Made by a program: the position numbers and the translations under genes. From positions 496,001 through 560,000 of the forward strand of contig NZ_JACHZQ010000005.1 in the NCBI RefSeq assembly GCF_014193655.1: a stretch of DNA of 64,000 bases. Direction: 5' to 3'. Below are positions 1-7,968 of this stretch, one piece after another; the stretch's first letter is position 1; every line of letters begins with the position of its first letter. The stretch is from Rhizobium sp. BK313 (GTDB taxonomy: Bacteria; Pseudomonadota; Alphaproteobacteria; Rhizobiales; Rhizobiaceae). The notes under the pieces were generated by a model. It did not search any database and was not told the DNA's origin. It saw only the letters and a list, made by a program, of their open reading frames with translations.

Positions 1-355
1 TCGGTCGCCCGCTGCCCGGCGCACGGATAGCCTGCTCGAACGGCGTGAGACGTTTTGTCTCACCCGCCGGCGGCGTCAGGTCTTCGTAAAGCAGCTTCGC
101 TTCTTCGAAAGGACCTCTCCGATCGCCCGGCAACCGCACGATCAGGATGACGTCCCGCCGCTCCAGCGAAAACTCGATCCGGTCACCCGCCTTGACACCA
201 AAACTCGGCTGAACGACCCGCTCGCCATTCACCCGCACGCTGCCCTTCTGGATATAGACTTGCGCCAGCGAACGGGATTTTACCATACGGGCAAAGAACA
301 GCCACTTGTCGATGCGCTGGCGCGAACCGGAAGATGGCTGCTTTTCGTCCGTCAT
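1..355 (-). CDS. S4-domain RNA-binding protein (Hsp15-like), 3' end cut by window edge
   Basis: Reading the minus strand from an ATG at 355 gives at least 118 codons without a stop, running off the left edge. The N-terminus (RQRIDKWLFFARMVKSRS, then GSVRVNGERV) is the classic S4 fold of the Hsp15/RluB type, which binds structured RNA. The C-terminal part (LLYEDLTPP, then TPFEQ) matches the tail usual in alphaproteobacterial S4 proteins. The start lies 3 nt after the helicase stop codon, so the two are almost certainly one transcript. In Rhizobiales this pair is usually followed by fdxA and carD, which would lie outside the window (inference). The exact RNA target is not known from sequence. 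Confidence 0.85.
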   Translation of the reverse strand, partial: MTDEKQPSSGSRQRIDKWLFFARMVKSRSLAQVYIQKGSVRVNGERVVQPSFGVKAGDRIEFSLERRDVILIVRLPGDRRGPFEEAKLLYEDLTPPAGETKRLTPFEQAIRAPGSGRP

Positions 356-358
356 GGC

Positions 359-3300
359 CTATTTCTTCATTTGCTCCTTGAGCGCTGCGAGCTTTGCGAA
401 AGGAGAATCCGGATCGATCGGCTTTTCCTTGCGCGGCGGCTTGGCTTCGAAGCGCAGCGGCTGCGATGCCCCGCGATTGTTGCGGTCGTTCCGGTCATTG
501 CGATCGTTGCGCTCTTTCCGATCGCCGCGATCCTGACGGTCGTTGCGTTCCGATCGGTTGCCCTGATGTTGCGGACGGCCACCGTCGCGGTTACCGCGCG
601 GCCCTCTGTTGTCACCGCGGGCTTCGCGCCCATCGCGATTATCGCGGCCTTCGCGATTGCCGTCGCCGCTTGCCTGCTGCTCACCGCCGCTGTTGCGGCG
701 ATTGCCCTGATGACCACGTCCCTCGCCCTGACCCTGCTGGCCGCGACGATGATCGCCATGACCGCGTCCGCCCTGGCGCTGCTGGTTGTCGCCGCGTCCG
801 CCAAGACGCCAAAGCAGAACCGGCTTCGGCTCGACCGGCTCGGCGACGACGATATCGGCACCCTGTAGTTCAGTTGCCGCGGCAGCGGTCTCCGCAGGCT
901 CTGCGGCAGTGACGACAGCAACCGGCTCAGCCGGAGCGTCCGCCGCGGGAACTGCGTCCTGTGCGACGGTTTCACTTTCCGTAGCCGGCTCATCGCTGTG
1001 GCCATCGGCATCATCGTGATCGGCCCTATCGGCGGCAGCTTCCGCAGCCTGCGGTGCCGGAGTGGGCACCGAGGTGGTGTCCTGCTGCGCGAGGAAGGTC
1101 GATGCGTCTTCCGCTTTGACGGCGTCAGCGCGGTAGCCGAGACCCTTCAGGATCTCTTCCATATCTTCCAGCGTTGCGCCGAGGATGGAGAGCATCGCCG
1201 TCGTCGTCGTAAAGCGGCGGCCGTCATAGGCGCCTTCCGGACGCGACGCCTGACCGGGCTTCCACTGCAGCAGCGGACGGATGATATCCGCCAACCGCTC
1301 GAGAATGTCGATGCGCACCGCACGCTTGCCCAGGAAACGGAAGCCCGCGAGCTTGTAGAACATGCGCTCGTAGCTCGGATCGGTGACGACGGAGGTGCGG
1401 CCGGCGGCCAGAACCGGGATCAGGTCGCCATAGCCCGGCTTGTCGAGGCCGTCGTTCTTCAGCGCCCAAAGCAAGGTGATGAGCTCAGCCGGAGCCGGCT
1501 TCAACAGGGCAGGCACGAAAATATGGTAGGCGCCGAAGCGAACGCCATAGCGGCGCATCGAGGCGCGCGCGTCCTGATCCAGCGACTTCACCTCTTCGGT
1601 GACGTCGCGGCGGAAGAGCACGCCGAGATTTTCGACGAGCTGGAAGGCCAGCCCCTTGGCGAGGCCCTGCAGGTCTTCGGCGCGCGACAGGTCGTCGAGC
1701 GGCTTCAGGACCGTACTGATATGATGGTTGACGAAGCGCTCTATGCGCGCGGCGACATGGTCGCGCGCGTTGCCCGTCAGCTGCTCGTCGGCAAGCAAGA
1801 TGACGCGCGGACGCATGACGTGATCGCTGCCCGACAGCCGCGCCACGGGATCGCCGAGCCAACGGACGAGGCCGTCCGCACTGATCGCCAGATCGCTGTT
1901 GCCGGCCGCGTGGATACGGGCGGCACGCGCCTCGAACTCCAGCGCGAGCGCCTTCTGCGAGGCCGTCTGGACAGCCTTGGCGTCCGGCCCCTCGGTTCCC
2001 GCGATAGGCGTGAACCGGAACCCGGTTAACTGTCCCACATGATGTCCTTCAACGAAGACATCCCCATTCACACTGATTTCAGCTTCCAGCATCGCATTCT
2101 CTCTCAGGCGCTTCATGAGCACAGATGTCCTGCGATCAACAAAGCGTTTCGTCAACCTTTCATGTAACGCATCGGACAATCGATCTTCGATTTCCCGCGT
2201 CTTTTCTTGCCAGTGTGTCGGATCGGCAAGCCAACCGGGCCGGTTCGACACATAGGTCCAAGTCCTTATCTGCGCGATTCGCGCCGAAAGCGTGTCGATC
2301 TCGCCATCTGTCCGATCGGCACGATGCACCTGTTCGGCAAGGAAGTCTTCTTTTACCGTGCCATAGCGCACGAGGTCGGAAAAGAGGGTGGCGATAAGAT
2401 CGGCATGCTGGGCGGGTGTAATCCGCCGATAATCCGGAAGCGCGCAGGCTTCCCATAATTTTTCGACCCGCGCCGGGTTGCTTGCGAGATCGGAAATCTC
2501 CAGATCGCGCGACAGATATTCCAGCGCCTGCTGATCGACCGCCGGTAACGCGCGCGTCAAGCCTTGTACACGCGGCGCACTCTCAAGGCTCGCGCGAAGC
2601 GAAGCGATCGAAGAGAAATCGAATTCCTTGGTGCGCCATTGTAGCACTTTGACCGTATCGAACTCATGACCTTCGATGCGCCGTACCAACTCATCGTCGA
2701 AGGGATCGACCTGGCCGGTCACACCAAAAGTGCCGTCCTTCAGATGACGGCCGGCGCGGCCAGCGATCTGGCCGAGTTCGCCCGGATTGAGATTGCGGAA
2801 CTGATAGCCGTCGAACTTGCGATCCTGCGCGAAGGCCACATGGTCGACATCGAGATTGAGCCCCATACCGATCGCGTCGGTCGCGACCAGATATTCGACA
2901 TCGCCAGCCTGATAGAGAGCGACCTGGGCATTGCGGGTGCGCGGGCTGAGCGCACCGAGGACAACGGCCGCTCCGCCGCGTTGGCGACGGATGAGTTCGG
3001 CGATGGCATAGACTTCGTCGGCAGAGAAGGCGACGATCGCCGTGCGCTGCGGCAGGCGGGTTATCTTCTTCTGTCCCGCATAGAAGAGATGTGACAGGCG
3101 GGGCCGCTCGACGACGGTGATCCCCGGCAACAACTGCTCAAGAATCGGCCGCATCGTGCCAGCGCCAAGCAGCAGCGTCTCGTCGCGCCCGCGTAAATGC
3201 AGAATACGGTCGGTGAAGATATGGCCGCGCTCCAGATCGCCGGCGAGCTGTACTTCATCGATGGCAACAAACGAGGCGCGCGTTTCGCGCGGCATGGCTT

Positions 3301-3562
3301 CGACGGTGCAGACGGAATAACGCGCATTCGGCGGTGAAATCTTCTCTTCGCCGGTGACCAGCGCGACATTCTGCGCCCCGACCTTTTCGACGACACGGGT
3401 ATAAACCTCGCGCGCCAGCAGCCGCAGCGGCAGGCCGATGACGCCGTTGCCGTGCGCCACCATGCGCTCGATAGCATAATGGGTTTTGCCGGTATTGGTC
3501 GGTCCGAGCACCGCGGTCACTCCGCGTCCGCTCAGGATCATTGGCTGCGAGGTCTGAGTCAT
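359..3562 (-). CDS. SUV3-like superfamily 2 ATP-dependent RNA helicase with low-complexity basic tail
   Basis: About 1067 residues. A Walker A motif GPTNTGKT lies near the N-terminus, a DEVQ box (motif II) about 85 residues later, and the helicase C-terminal lobe motifs include DAIGMGLNL and QIAGRAGRH. This matches the SUV3/MgpS-like helicases of alphaproteobacteria, which are expected to unwind RNA for turnover. The last ~200 residues change character: an Ala/Pro/Glu-rich linker, then a long Gly/Arg/Asn/Asp-rich stretch with NDR and RGD units, likely disordered and RNA-binding. ATGs lie at 3574, 3562 and 3541 with no strong ribosome site; a further in-frame TTG is at 3580. I chose 3562, where the family homology seems to begin. 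It heads a transcript with the S4 protein. Confidence 0.88.
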   Translation of the reverse strand: MTQTSQPMILSGRGVTAVLGPTNTGKTHYAIERMVAHGNGVIGLPLRLLAREVYTRVVEKVGAQNVALVTGEEKISPPNARYSVCTVEAMPRETRASFVAIDEVQLAGDLERGHIFTDRILHLRGRDETLLLGAGTMRPILEQLLPGITVVERPRLSHLFYAGQKKITRLPQRTAIVAFSADEVYAIAELIRRQRGGAAVVLGALSPRTRNAQVALYQAGDVEYLVATDAIGMGLNLDVDHVAFAQDRKFDGYQFRNLNPGELGQIAGRAGRHLKDGTFGVTGQVDPFDDELVRRIEGHEFDTVKVLQWRTKEFDFSSIASLRASLESAPRVQGLTRALPAVDQQALEYLSRDLEISDLASNPARVEKLWEACALPDYRRITPAQHADLIATLFSDLVRYGTVKEDFLAEQVHRADRTDGEIDTLSARIAQIRTWTYVSNRPGWLADPTHWQEKTREIEDRLSDALHERLTKRFVDRRTSVLMKRLRENAMLEAEISVNGDVFVEGHHVGQLTGFRFTPIAGTEGPDAKAVQTASQKALALEFEARAARIHAAGNSDLAISADGLVRWLGDPVARLSGSDHVMRPRVILLADEQLTGNARDHVAARIERFVNHHISTVLKPLDDLSRAEDLQGLAKGLAFQLVENLGVLFRRDVTEEVKSLDQDARASMRRYGVRFGAYHIFVPALLKPAPAELITLLWALKNDGLDKPGYGDLIPVLAAGRTSVVTDPSYERMFYKLAGFRFLGKRAVRIDILERLADIIRPLLQWKPGQASRPEGAYDGRRFTTTTAMLSILGATLEDMEEILKGLGYRADAVKAEDASTFLAQQDTTSVPTPAPQAAEAAADRADHDDADGHSDEPATESETVAQDAVPAADAPAEPVAVVTAAEPAETAAAATELQGADIVVAEPVEPKPVLLWRLGGRGDNQQRQGGRGHGDHRRGQQGQGEGRGHQGNRRNSGGEQQASGDGNREGRDNRDGREARGDNRGPRGNRDGGRPQHQGNRSERNDRQDRGDRKERNDRNDRNDRNNRGASQPLRFEAKPPRKEKPIDPDSPFAKLAALKEQMKK

Positions 3563-3757
3563 AGGTCCATGCATGGGCAAGAAACCGCCGTCTTACGATC
3601 GGCAAGCTCCCCAGGGAAGAGAAGAAGAGATGACGACCATATGTGACAAAGGCAAGACCTGAATGAAAAAACAACGGCCGCAATATGCGATTTCATAATT
3701 GGCGAGCTCAACCAAAGGCTACATTATCCCCACATCCCAAGCGAGTCCCGGCGAGTC

Positions 3758-3832
3758 CGGAACAGCTTGAGAACGAATCGGCGACGAATCGCTGACTCCT
3801 TGCGGTTCTCTTTCTGTTCACTACTACATATG
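3758..3832 (+). repeat. GANTC repeat unit 1 of 4
   Basis: Contains the core ACGAATCG-gcg-ACGAATCG-CTGA, two copies of ACGAATCG 11 bp apart. A third GANTC follows at 3794 and two more precede the unit at 3743 and 3753. The weaker downstream tail resembles the CATTTGTTC and ACATAT blocks of the other units. Confidence 0.75.
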
Positions 3833-3947
3833 GATTTTGATTCGCAAAATCCCACCAGATGCTGAATCGCCTTTGGACCCTCATTTCACGTGAATCAGGA
3901 GTGAAGGGACGAATCCGGCTGAATGAGATTCCCGTTCGATAATATAG

Positions 3948-3955
3948 TTAACCAT
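3948..3955 (+). promoter_or_regulatory. TTAACCAT octamer, CtrA-type half-site (1 of 3)
   Basis: Exact TTAACCAT. This octamer is a known binding motif of the cell-cycle regulator CtrA in Caulobacter. Binding here is inference. Confidence 0.4.
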
Positions 3956-4016
3956 TTGTAAATCAGCCAAATTTCCCAGGAAGCAAGCCGTGAAAAGCTC
4001 CGAATTAAGATTTGGG

Positions 4017-4084
4017 CCAAAGCCGGAACGAATCGGCGACGAATCGCTGACTTCCGCCAATTCTGCATTTGTTCTCCACAACAT
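4017..4084 (+). repeat. GANTC repeat unit 2 of 4
   Basis: CCAAAGCCGG leads into the same core with paired ACGAATCG blocks 11 bp apart (GANTC at 4030 and 4041), followed by CATTTGTTC and ACAACAT blocks. Its core is identical to those of units 1 and 3 over about 24 bases. Confidence 0.8.
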
Positions 4085-4231
4085 CTAGCGTGTTTCCGAA
4101 GGAAACGCACAGGACTCTGGATGGTTGAAGCACAGAATCCCTCCGAATCGTGGATTGTGATTAACTTTTAAGTGGAACGAAATATGACAATTCCGCAAAT
4201 TCGCGCAGTAATTGCATCTGTTAACATATCG

Positions 4232-4300
4232 ACCAAAGCCGGAACGAATCGGCGACGAATCGCTGATTCTGCCGTGTACTCCATTTGTTCATGGCTATAT
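4232..4300 (+). repeat. GANTC repeat unit 3 of 4
   Basis: ACCAAAGCCGG precedes the core; GANTC sites are at 4246, 4257 and 4265, followed by CATTTGTTC. The unit lies 216 bp after unit 2 and shares over 30 continuous bases with it. Confidence 0.8.
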
Positions 4301-4375
4301 ATAGCGTTCGGATAGGGATCCTCATCCAGATGGAGAATGACGAGATAGTTTGAATGCCGCCGGAAATCCTCGGTA

Positions 4376-4383
4376 TTAACCAT
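4376..4383 (+). promoter_or_regulatory. TTAACCAT octamer, CtrA-type half-site (2 of 3)
   Basis: Exact TTAACCAT in the same orientation as the other two, between repeat units 3 and 4. Confidence 0.4.
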
Positions 4384-4474
4384 TTCCATTGGCGACATAC
4401 CACTTTCCGGCGAAAGGGTCTAAACCTACCTCTCCAAAAGAGGTAGTTCTCTCATTGAGCCAATCACCCTGACG

Positions 4475-4555
4475 TTAACCAAAGCCCAAATGCAGAACGA
4501 ATCGCTGACGAATCACGGACAAATCCATTTTCTCGTTTCGTTCACCGCAACATAT
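4475..4555 (+). repeat. GANTC repeat unit 4 of 4 (most diverged)
   Basis: TTAACCAAAGCC leads into a diverged core with GANTC at 4499 and 4510, again exactly 11 bp apart, then CATTTTCTCG, GTTCACC and CAACATAT. The 11-bp phasing is kept although the bases between the two sites differ from the other units. Confidence 0.7.
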
Positions 4556-4560
4556 TGTAT

Positions 4561-4580
4561 TTAAAGCAATTTTTAACCAT
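4561..4580 (+). promoter_or_regulatory. TTAA-N8-TTAACCAT, near-full CtrA box (3 of 3)
   Basis: TTAA at 4561-4564 followed after 8 bases by TTAACCAT at 4573-4580. The CtrA full-box spacing is 7, so this is one base too long. It lies about 265 bp before the DUF3309 start. Confidence 0.4.
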
Positions 4581-4845
4581 ACGCGAGAGTGATTACCGGA
4601 TGTTCTTTCGTAGCGTATGGTACGTGTCCGTTAACATTCTTGCCCCGGCATCCGGCTCATATCCATGCCATGTTATTTCTGAGCCGGAACAATTTCCCGC
4701 GAAACAAGTTTCTATCGACAGCGACACTGGTGCGCCGCTCATTCGGTGAAGGGCGCACCAGCACTTGAATCTAGCGCATCTTATCCGCTTGCGTGAGCTC
4801 ACTCCGGCGGGATGCTCTAGGCGCTGGACGCGGAGGAGAGACGCC

Positions 4846-5001
4846 ATGCTTGGTACGATATTGCTCGTAATTTTAATTCTGCTACTAATTGGTGCACTTC
4901 CGAACTGGGGTTACAGTCGGGGTTGGGGTTACGGTCCATCGGGTGGTCTTGGACTCGTTCTTGTCATCGTTCTCATTCTGCTGCTAATGGGCCGGATCTG
5001 A
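4846..5001 (+). CDS. DUF3309 family small membrane protein
   Basis: 51 residues starting MLGTILLVILILLLIGALPNW, with a central WGYGPSGGLG and a second hydrophobic run ending LLLMGRI. This two-helix pattern with a Gly-rich turn is the DUF3309 family, common in Rhizobiales and of unknown role. A strong GGAGGAGAG ribosome site at 4832-4840 fixes the ATG at 4846. It sits just upstream of a glycine-zipper lipoprotein, and both look like envelope or stress proteins. The gene lies directly downstream of the GANTC-rich region and may be controlled by it (inference). Confidence 0.85.
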   Translation: MLGTILLVILILLLIGALPNWGYSRGWGYGPSGGLGLVLVIVLILLLMGRI

Positions 5002-5046
5002 TCCGGTTGATATTGTTGAAGATCTCGCACACCAGGGAGCAATACC

Positions 5047-5301
5047 ATGAAGAAAACCATCGTCGCGATCGCTCTTGTCGGCGCGCTTGCCTCATGCACG
5101 GCAACTGAAAGGGGAACGGCCATCGGTGCCGGCACCGGCGCGATCATAGGCGGCGTCGCCAGCAATAGCTGGGGCGGTGCCGCAATCGGCGCCGTCGCCG
5201 GCGGTGCCGTCGGATATCTCATCGGCCGGTCTCATGAGCGCCCGGGCTATTGCATCTACCGCGACCGCAACGGCCGCCGCTATGAGGCTCGCTGCCGCTA
5301 A
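5047..5301 (+). CDS. glycine-zipper lipoprotein, 17-kDa-antigen-like
   Basis: 84 residues. The first 17 form a signal peptide (MKKTIVAIALVGALASC) ending in a lipobox, so Cys17 is probably lipidated. The next ~45 residues are a glycine zipper (GTAIGAGTGAIIGG, then GGAAIGAVAGGAVG) able to insert into membrane; the short basic tail contains CIYRDRNGRR. The family includes the 17 kDa surface antigens and OmpA-like spacer lipoproteins of alphaproteobacteria. GGGAGC about 9 nt before the ATG is the ribosome site. The gene is 45 bp after DUF3309 and could share its transcript. Confidence 0.85.
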   Translation: MKKTIVAIALVGALASCTATERGTAIGAGTGAIIGGVASNSWGGAAIGAVAGGAVGYLIGRSHERPGYCIYRDRNGRRYEARCR

Positions 5302-5333
5302 GGTGGTTACGCGCAAAGACCGGTCTCCTTCGC

Positions 5334-5362
5334 CCGATCGTCAACACTCCGTTGACGATCGG
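5334..5362 (+). terminator. perfect 12-bp hairpin after lipoprotein gene
   Basis: CCGATCGTCAAC (5334-5345), loop ACTCC, GTTGACGATCGG (5351-5362). The stem is strong but followed by TCTTAAAAG rather than a T-run, so it may be an RNA-stability or weak termination element. Confidence 0.55.
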
Positions 5363-5475
5363 TCTTAAAAGACAAATCTTTCGCTTCAAAACATCGGGCC
5401 GATATTTTTCTTGAGACGAATGCCCTCGCCGGTCTCGCGGGGATCGGGTCAACGTTTTTGGAAAGGAACGGAATC

Positions 5476-5649
5476 ATGGCCGAGATCATCGCAAGCACCG
5501 CAGCGCTGGCTCTTGTCGGCACCACGTTTATCGCGCTGGGCTATGCCGCAGGGATGCGGGAAAAGGAAATGCGACGCATGGCCTTCAAGGCTGTCGTTTT
5601 GGAATTCAAACCGCGGCAACGGCGACCGGTGAAATCAAGCTGGCGATGA
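5476..5649 (+). CDS. small single-pass membrane protein, unknown function
   Basis: 57 residues: a hydrophobic N-terminal segment (about residues 4-25, TAALALVGTTFIALGYAAG) followed by a strongly basic tail (REKEMRRM, then PRQRRPVK). GAAAGGAACGG before the ATG at 5476 serves as the ribosome site. I do not recognise a family. The inside-positive tail suggests a type III-like topology with a cytoplasmic C-terminus. It follows the lipoprotein gene on the same strand but is separated by a hairpin, and converges on phaB. Confidence 0.6.
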   Translation: MAEIIASTAALALVGTTFIALGYAAGMREKEMRRMAFKAVVLEFKPRQRRPVKSSWR

Positions 5650-5672
5650 TTGCCGGCGTCCCGGCAATCATC
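5645..5672. terminator. bidirectional 12-bp hairpin between converging genes
   Basis: GATGATTGCCGG, loop CGTC, CCGGCAATCATC. The perfect stem overlaps the stop codon of the small membrane protein gene and lies 19 bp from the phaB stop. There is no T-run on either strand. Confidence 0.55.
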
Positions 5673-5691
5673 GGGCGCACATCCTGCCATC

Positions 5692-6417
5692 TCAAACGAC
5701 GAATTGACCGCCATTAGCACTGATCGTCGATCCCGTGATGAATCCGGCGTCATCGTCGACGAGGAAGACGACGATACGGGCGATCTCTTCGGGGTCGCCG
5801 AGACGGCCGACGGGAATCTGCGGGATGATACGCTCCTTCAAGACCTTCTCCGGCACCGCCAGCACCATTTCCGTGCCGATGTAACCGGGGCAGATGGCAT
5901 TGACGGTGATATTCTTGGCAGCACCTTCCTGGGCAAGCGCCTTGGTGAAGCCGAGGTCACCGGCTTTGGCCGCGGAATAATTCGCCTGACCCATCTGGCC
6001 CTTCTGGCCGTTGATCGAAGAGATATTGATGACGCGGCCGAAGCTACGGTCACGCATGCCCTGCCAGACATGATGTGTCATGTTGAACAGACCGGTGAGG
6101 TTGGTGCTGAGCACCTCGTGCCACTGCTGCGGCGTCATTTTGTGGAACATGGCATCTCGGGTGATCCCGGCATTGTTGACGAGGATCTCGACCGGACCAA
6201 GCTCGTCCTGAACCTTGGCGATTCCCTTGCCACAGGCTTCATAGTCGGACACGTCCCACTTATGGACGGAAATACCCGTCACTTCATGGAACGCCCGCGC
6301 CTTCTCCTCGTTGCCGGCATAGGTTGCCGCAACCCGGTGCCCCGCATTGCGCAAAGCCATCGAAATGGCCGCCCCGATGCCGCGCGTACCCCCTGTCACC
6401 AACGCCACTCTGCTCAT
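5692..6417 (-). CDS. phaB: acetoacetyl-CoA reductase PhaB
   Basis: 241 residues, the usual length. It is a short-chain dehydrogenase: nucleotide site TGGTRGIG near residue 8, NNAG near residue 88, and the catalytic Ser with YSAAK (Tyr and Lys) near residue 150. It reduces acetoacetyl-CoA to (R)-3-hydroxybutyryl-CoA with NADPH, the second step of polyhydroxybutyrate synthesis. PhaB-like features include the absence of an N-terminal extension and the ending SANGGQFVV. It follows phaA by 131 bp on the same strand, the usual phaAB order. It could in principle be a related 3-oxoacyl reductase, but the phaA neighbour makes PhaB clear. Confidence 0.95.
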   Translation of the reverse strand: MSRVALVTGGTRGIGAAISMALRNAGHRVAATYAGNEEKARAFHEVTGISVHKWDVSDYEACGKGIAKVQDELGPVEILVNNAGITRDAMFHKMTPQQWHEVLSTNLTGLFNMTHHVWQGMRDRSFGRVINISSINGQKGQMGQANYSAAKAGDLGFTKALAQEGAAKNITVNAICPGYIGTEMVLAVPEKVLKERIIPQIPVGRLGDPEEIARIVVFLVDDDAGFITGSTISANGGQFVV

Positions 6418-6548
6418 GTTCTATTCCCCTCTGTTGCCGCCAAAGCGGGATAAGGCGATCTCGAATCGCTTAATCCTTCTCTCGCTATTTATTTTAGCAC
6501 GACCTTATTTACAACCATCTCGCACCGTTTGGGGACCGACGAAGTGGC

Positions 6549-7730
6549 TTAGAGCGCTTCGAAGCACATGGCGACACCCATGCCGCCACCAATGCAGAGT
6601 GTGGCAAGACCTTTCTTGGCACCGCGACGCTTCATTTCGAACAGCAGCGTGTTGAGGATGCGGGCGCCGGAGGCACCGATCGGATGGCCGATGGCGATGG
6701 CGCCCCCATTGACGTTGACAACAGACGTATCCCAGCCGAGATCCTTGTTGACGGCACAAGCTTGCGCAGCAAACGCCTCATTGGCCTCGACCAGGTCAAG
6801 ATCGCCGACGGACCAGCCGGCCTTTTCCAGCGCCTTGCGCGAGGCCGGGATCGGCCCTGTGCCCATGATCTGCGGATCGACGCCGGCGGTTGCCCAGGAA
6901 ACGATGCGGGCGAGCGGTTGGATGCCGCGGCGCGATGCCTCCGCCTCGGTCATCAGCACGGCAGCAGCCGCGCCGTCATTGAGGCCCGAAGCATTTCCGG
7001 CTGTTACCGTGCCTTCCTTGTCGAAGGCGGGGCGCAGCTTGGTCATGCCGTCGAGCGTCGCGCCATGACGGATGTATTCATCGGCATCGACGCTGACGTC
7101 TCCTTTGCGGCCCTTGACGATGAACGGCACGATCTCGTCCTTGAAGCGGCCGGCGAGCTGGGCGGCTTCGGCCTTGTTTTGCGAGGAAACGGCGAACTGA
7201 TCCTGGTCGTCGCGCGAAAGCTGCCACTGACGCGCGATATTTTCCGCCGTTATGCCCATGTGATAACCGTAGAAGGCGTCCGTCAGGCCGTCCTTGATCA
7301 TCGTGTCGATCATCTTCATATCGCCCATCTTGGTGCCGCCGCGAAGATGGGCAGCATGCGGGGCCATCGACATGGATTCCTGGCCGCCGGCGACGATGAT
7401 CTTAGCGTCACCCGCAGCGATCTGCTGCATGCCAAGCGCAACGGCGCGCAGGCCGGAGCCGCAGAGCTGGTTAACGCCCCAGGCGGTCGCTTCCTGCGCA
7501 ACGCCGGCCTTCATTGCGGCCTGGCGGGCGGGGTTCTGGCCTTCGCCGGCCTGCAGCACCTGACCGAGGATCACCTCGTCGACTTCCTTGGCGTCGACAC
7601 CGGCGCGCTCCAATGCACCCTTGATGGCGGTCGCACCGAGCTCATGAGCCGGAATGGTTGCAAAGGCGCCGTTGAAGGAACCGACGGCGGTGCGAGCGGC
7701 ACTGGCGACGACGATGGATGGATTGCTCAT
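6549..7730 (-). CDS. phaA: acetyl-CoA acetyltransferase (beta-ketothiolase) PhaA
   Basis: 393 residues. It is a biosynthetic thiolase that condenses two acetyl-CoA to acetoacetyl-CoA for PHB synthesis and can run in reverse. The acylated Cys is in NQLCGSGLRA (near residue 89), the His in NVNGGAIAIGHPIGASG, and the second Cys in LATLCIGGGMGVA near the C-terminus. I start at the ATG at 7730 (MSNPSIVVASAAR) because GGAGG lies 5 nt upstream and family homology begins there; the frame is open further upstream. It is divergent from phaR, so the PHB repressor and biosynthetic genes share a 238-bp control region. Confidence 0.96.
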   Translation of the reverse strand: MSNPSIVVASAARTAVGSFNGAFATIPAHELGATAIKGALERAGVDAKEVDEVILGQVLQAGEGQNPARQAAMKAGVAQEATAWGVNQLCGSGLRAVALGMQQIAAGDAKIIVAGGQESMSMAPHAAHLRGGTKMGDMKMIDTMIKDGLTDAFYGYHMGITAENIARQWQLSRDDQDQFAVSSQNKAEAAQLAGRFKDEIVPFIVKGRKGDVSVDADEYIRHGATLDGMTKLRPAFDKEGTVTAGNASGLNDGAAAAVLMTEAEASRRGIQPLARIVSWATAGVDPQIMGTGPIPASRKALEKAGWSVGDLDLVEANEAFAAQACAVNKDLGWDTSVVNVNGGAIAIGHPIGASGARILNTLLFEMKRRGAKKGLATLCIGGGMGVAMCFEAL

Positions 7731-7968
7731 GGAAGCCTCCTGACAGGATGAACATATATAAGGCGAAACTGTCAAAGCTTTGCGCCCGAGTCAAACGACA
7801 AGAATTTTAGTCTTCCAGATTTCATGAAGCCGTCATCGCCGGCAAAAAATGCAATCAATGGAAAGGGCTTGCCGCATCGCACAAACCGATTGTCACCAAG
7901 CTTCTTTTGCGTCTACACTTGGCGGTGGAGGAGTTTCCATACAATCAGACGGGGCCAGGAGACTGATA

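Larger units (their letters stand above)
3581..4845. other. 1.26 kb intergenic region dense in GANTC sites and repeats
   Basis: No convincing gene lies here; the ORFs present are short and overlap the repeats. Twenty GANTC sites start at 3743, 3753, 3775, 3786, 3794, 3839, 3864, 3892, 3911, 3927, 4030, 4041, 4113, 4135, 4145, 4246, 4257, 4265, 4499 and 4510; about three are expected by chance in 772 bp. GANTC is the methylation site of CcrM, the alphaproteobacterial cell-cycle methylase. Four repeat units and three TTAACCAT octamers lie inside. A near-DnaA box, TTATCCCCA, is at 3724-3732. The region is more AT-rich than its flanks. It separates the minus-strand helicase from the plus-strand DUF3309 gene, so both promoters must also lie here. 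Confidence 0.8.

Noticed and set aside
3581..4845. Chromosome or plasmid replication origin
   Set aside because: GANTC, TTAACCAT and a near-DnaA box fit the idea, but only one imperfect DnaA box was seen and no repABC, hemE or dnaA genes lie nearby. Kept only as a possible cell-cycle region.
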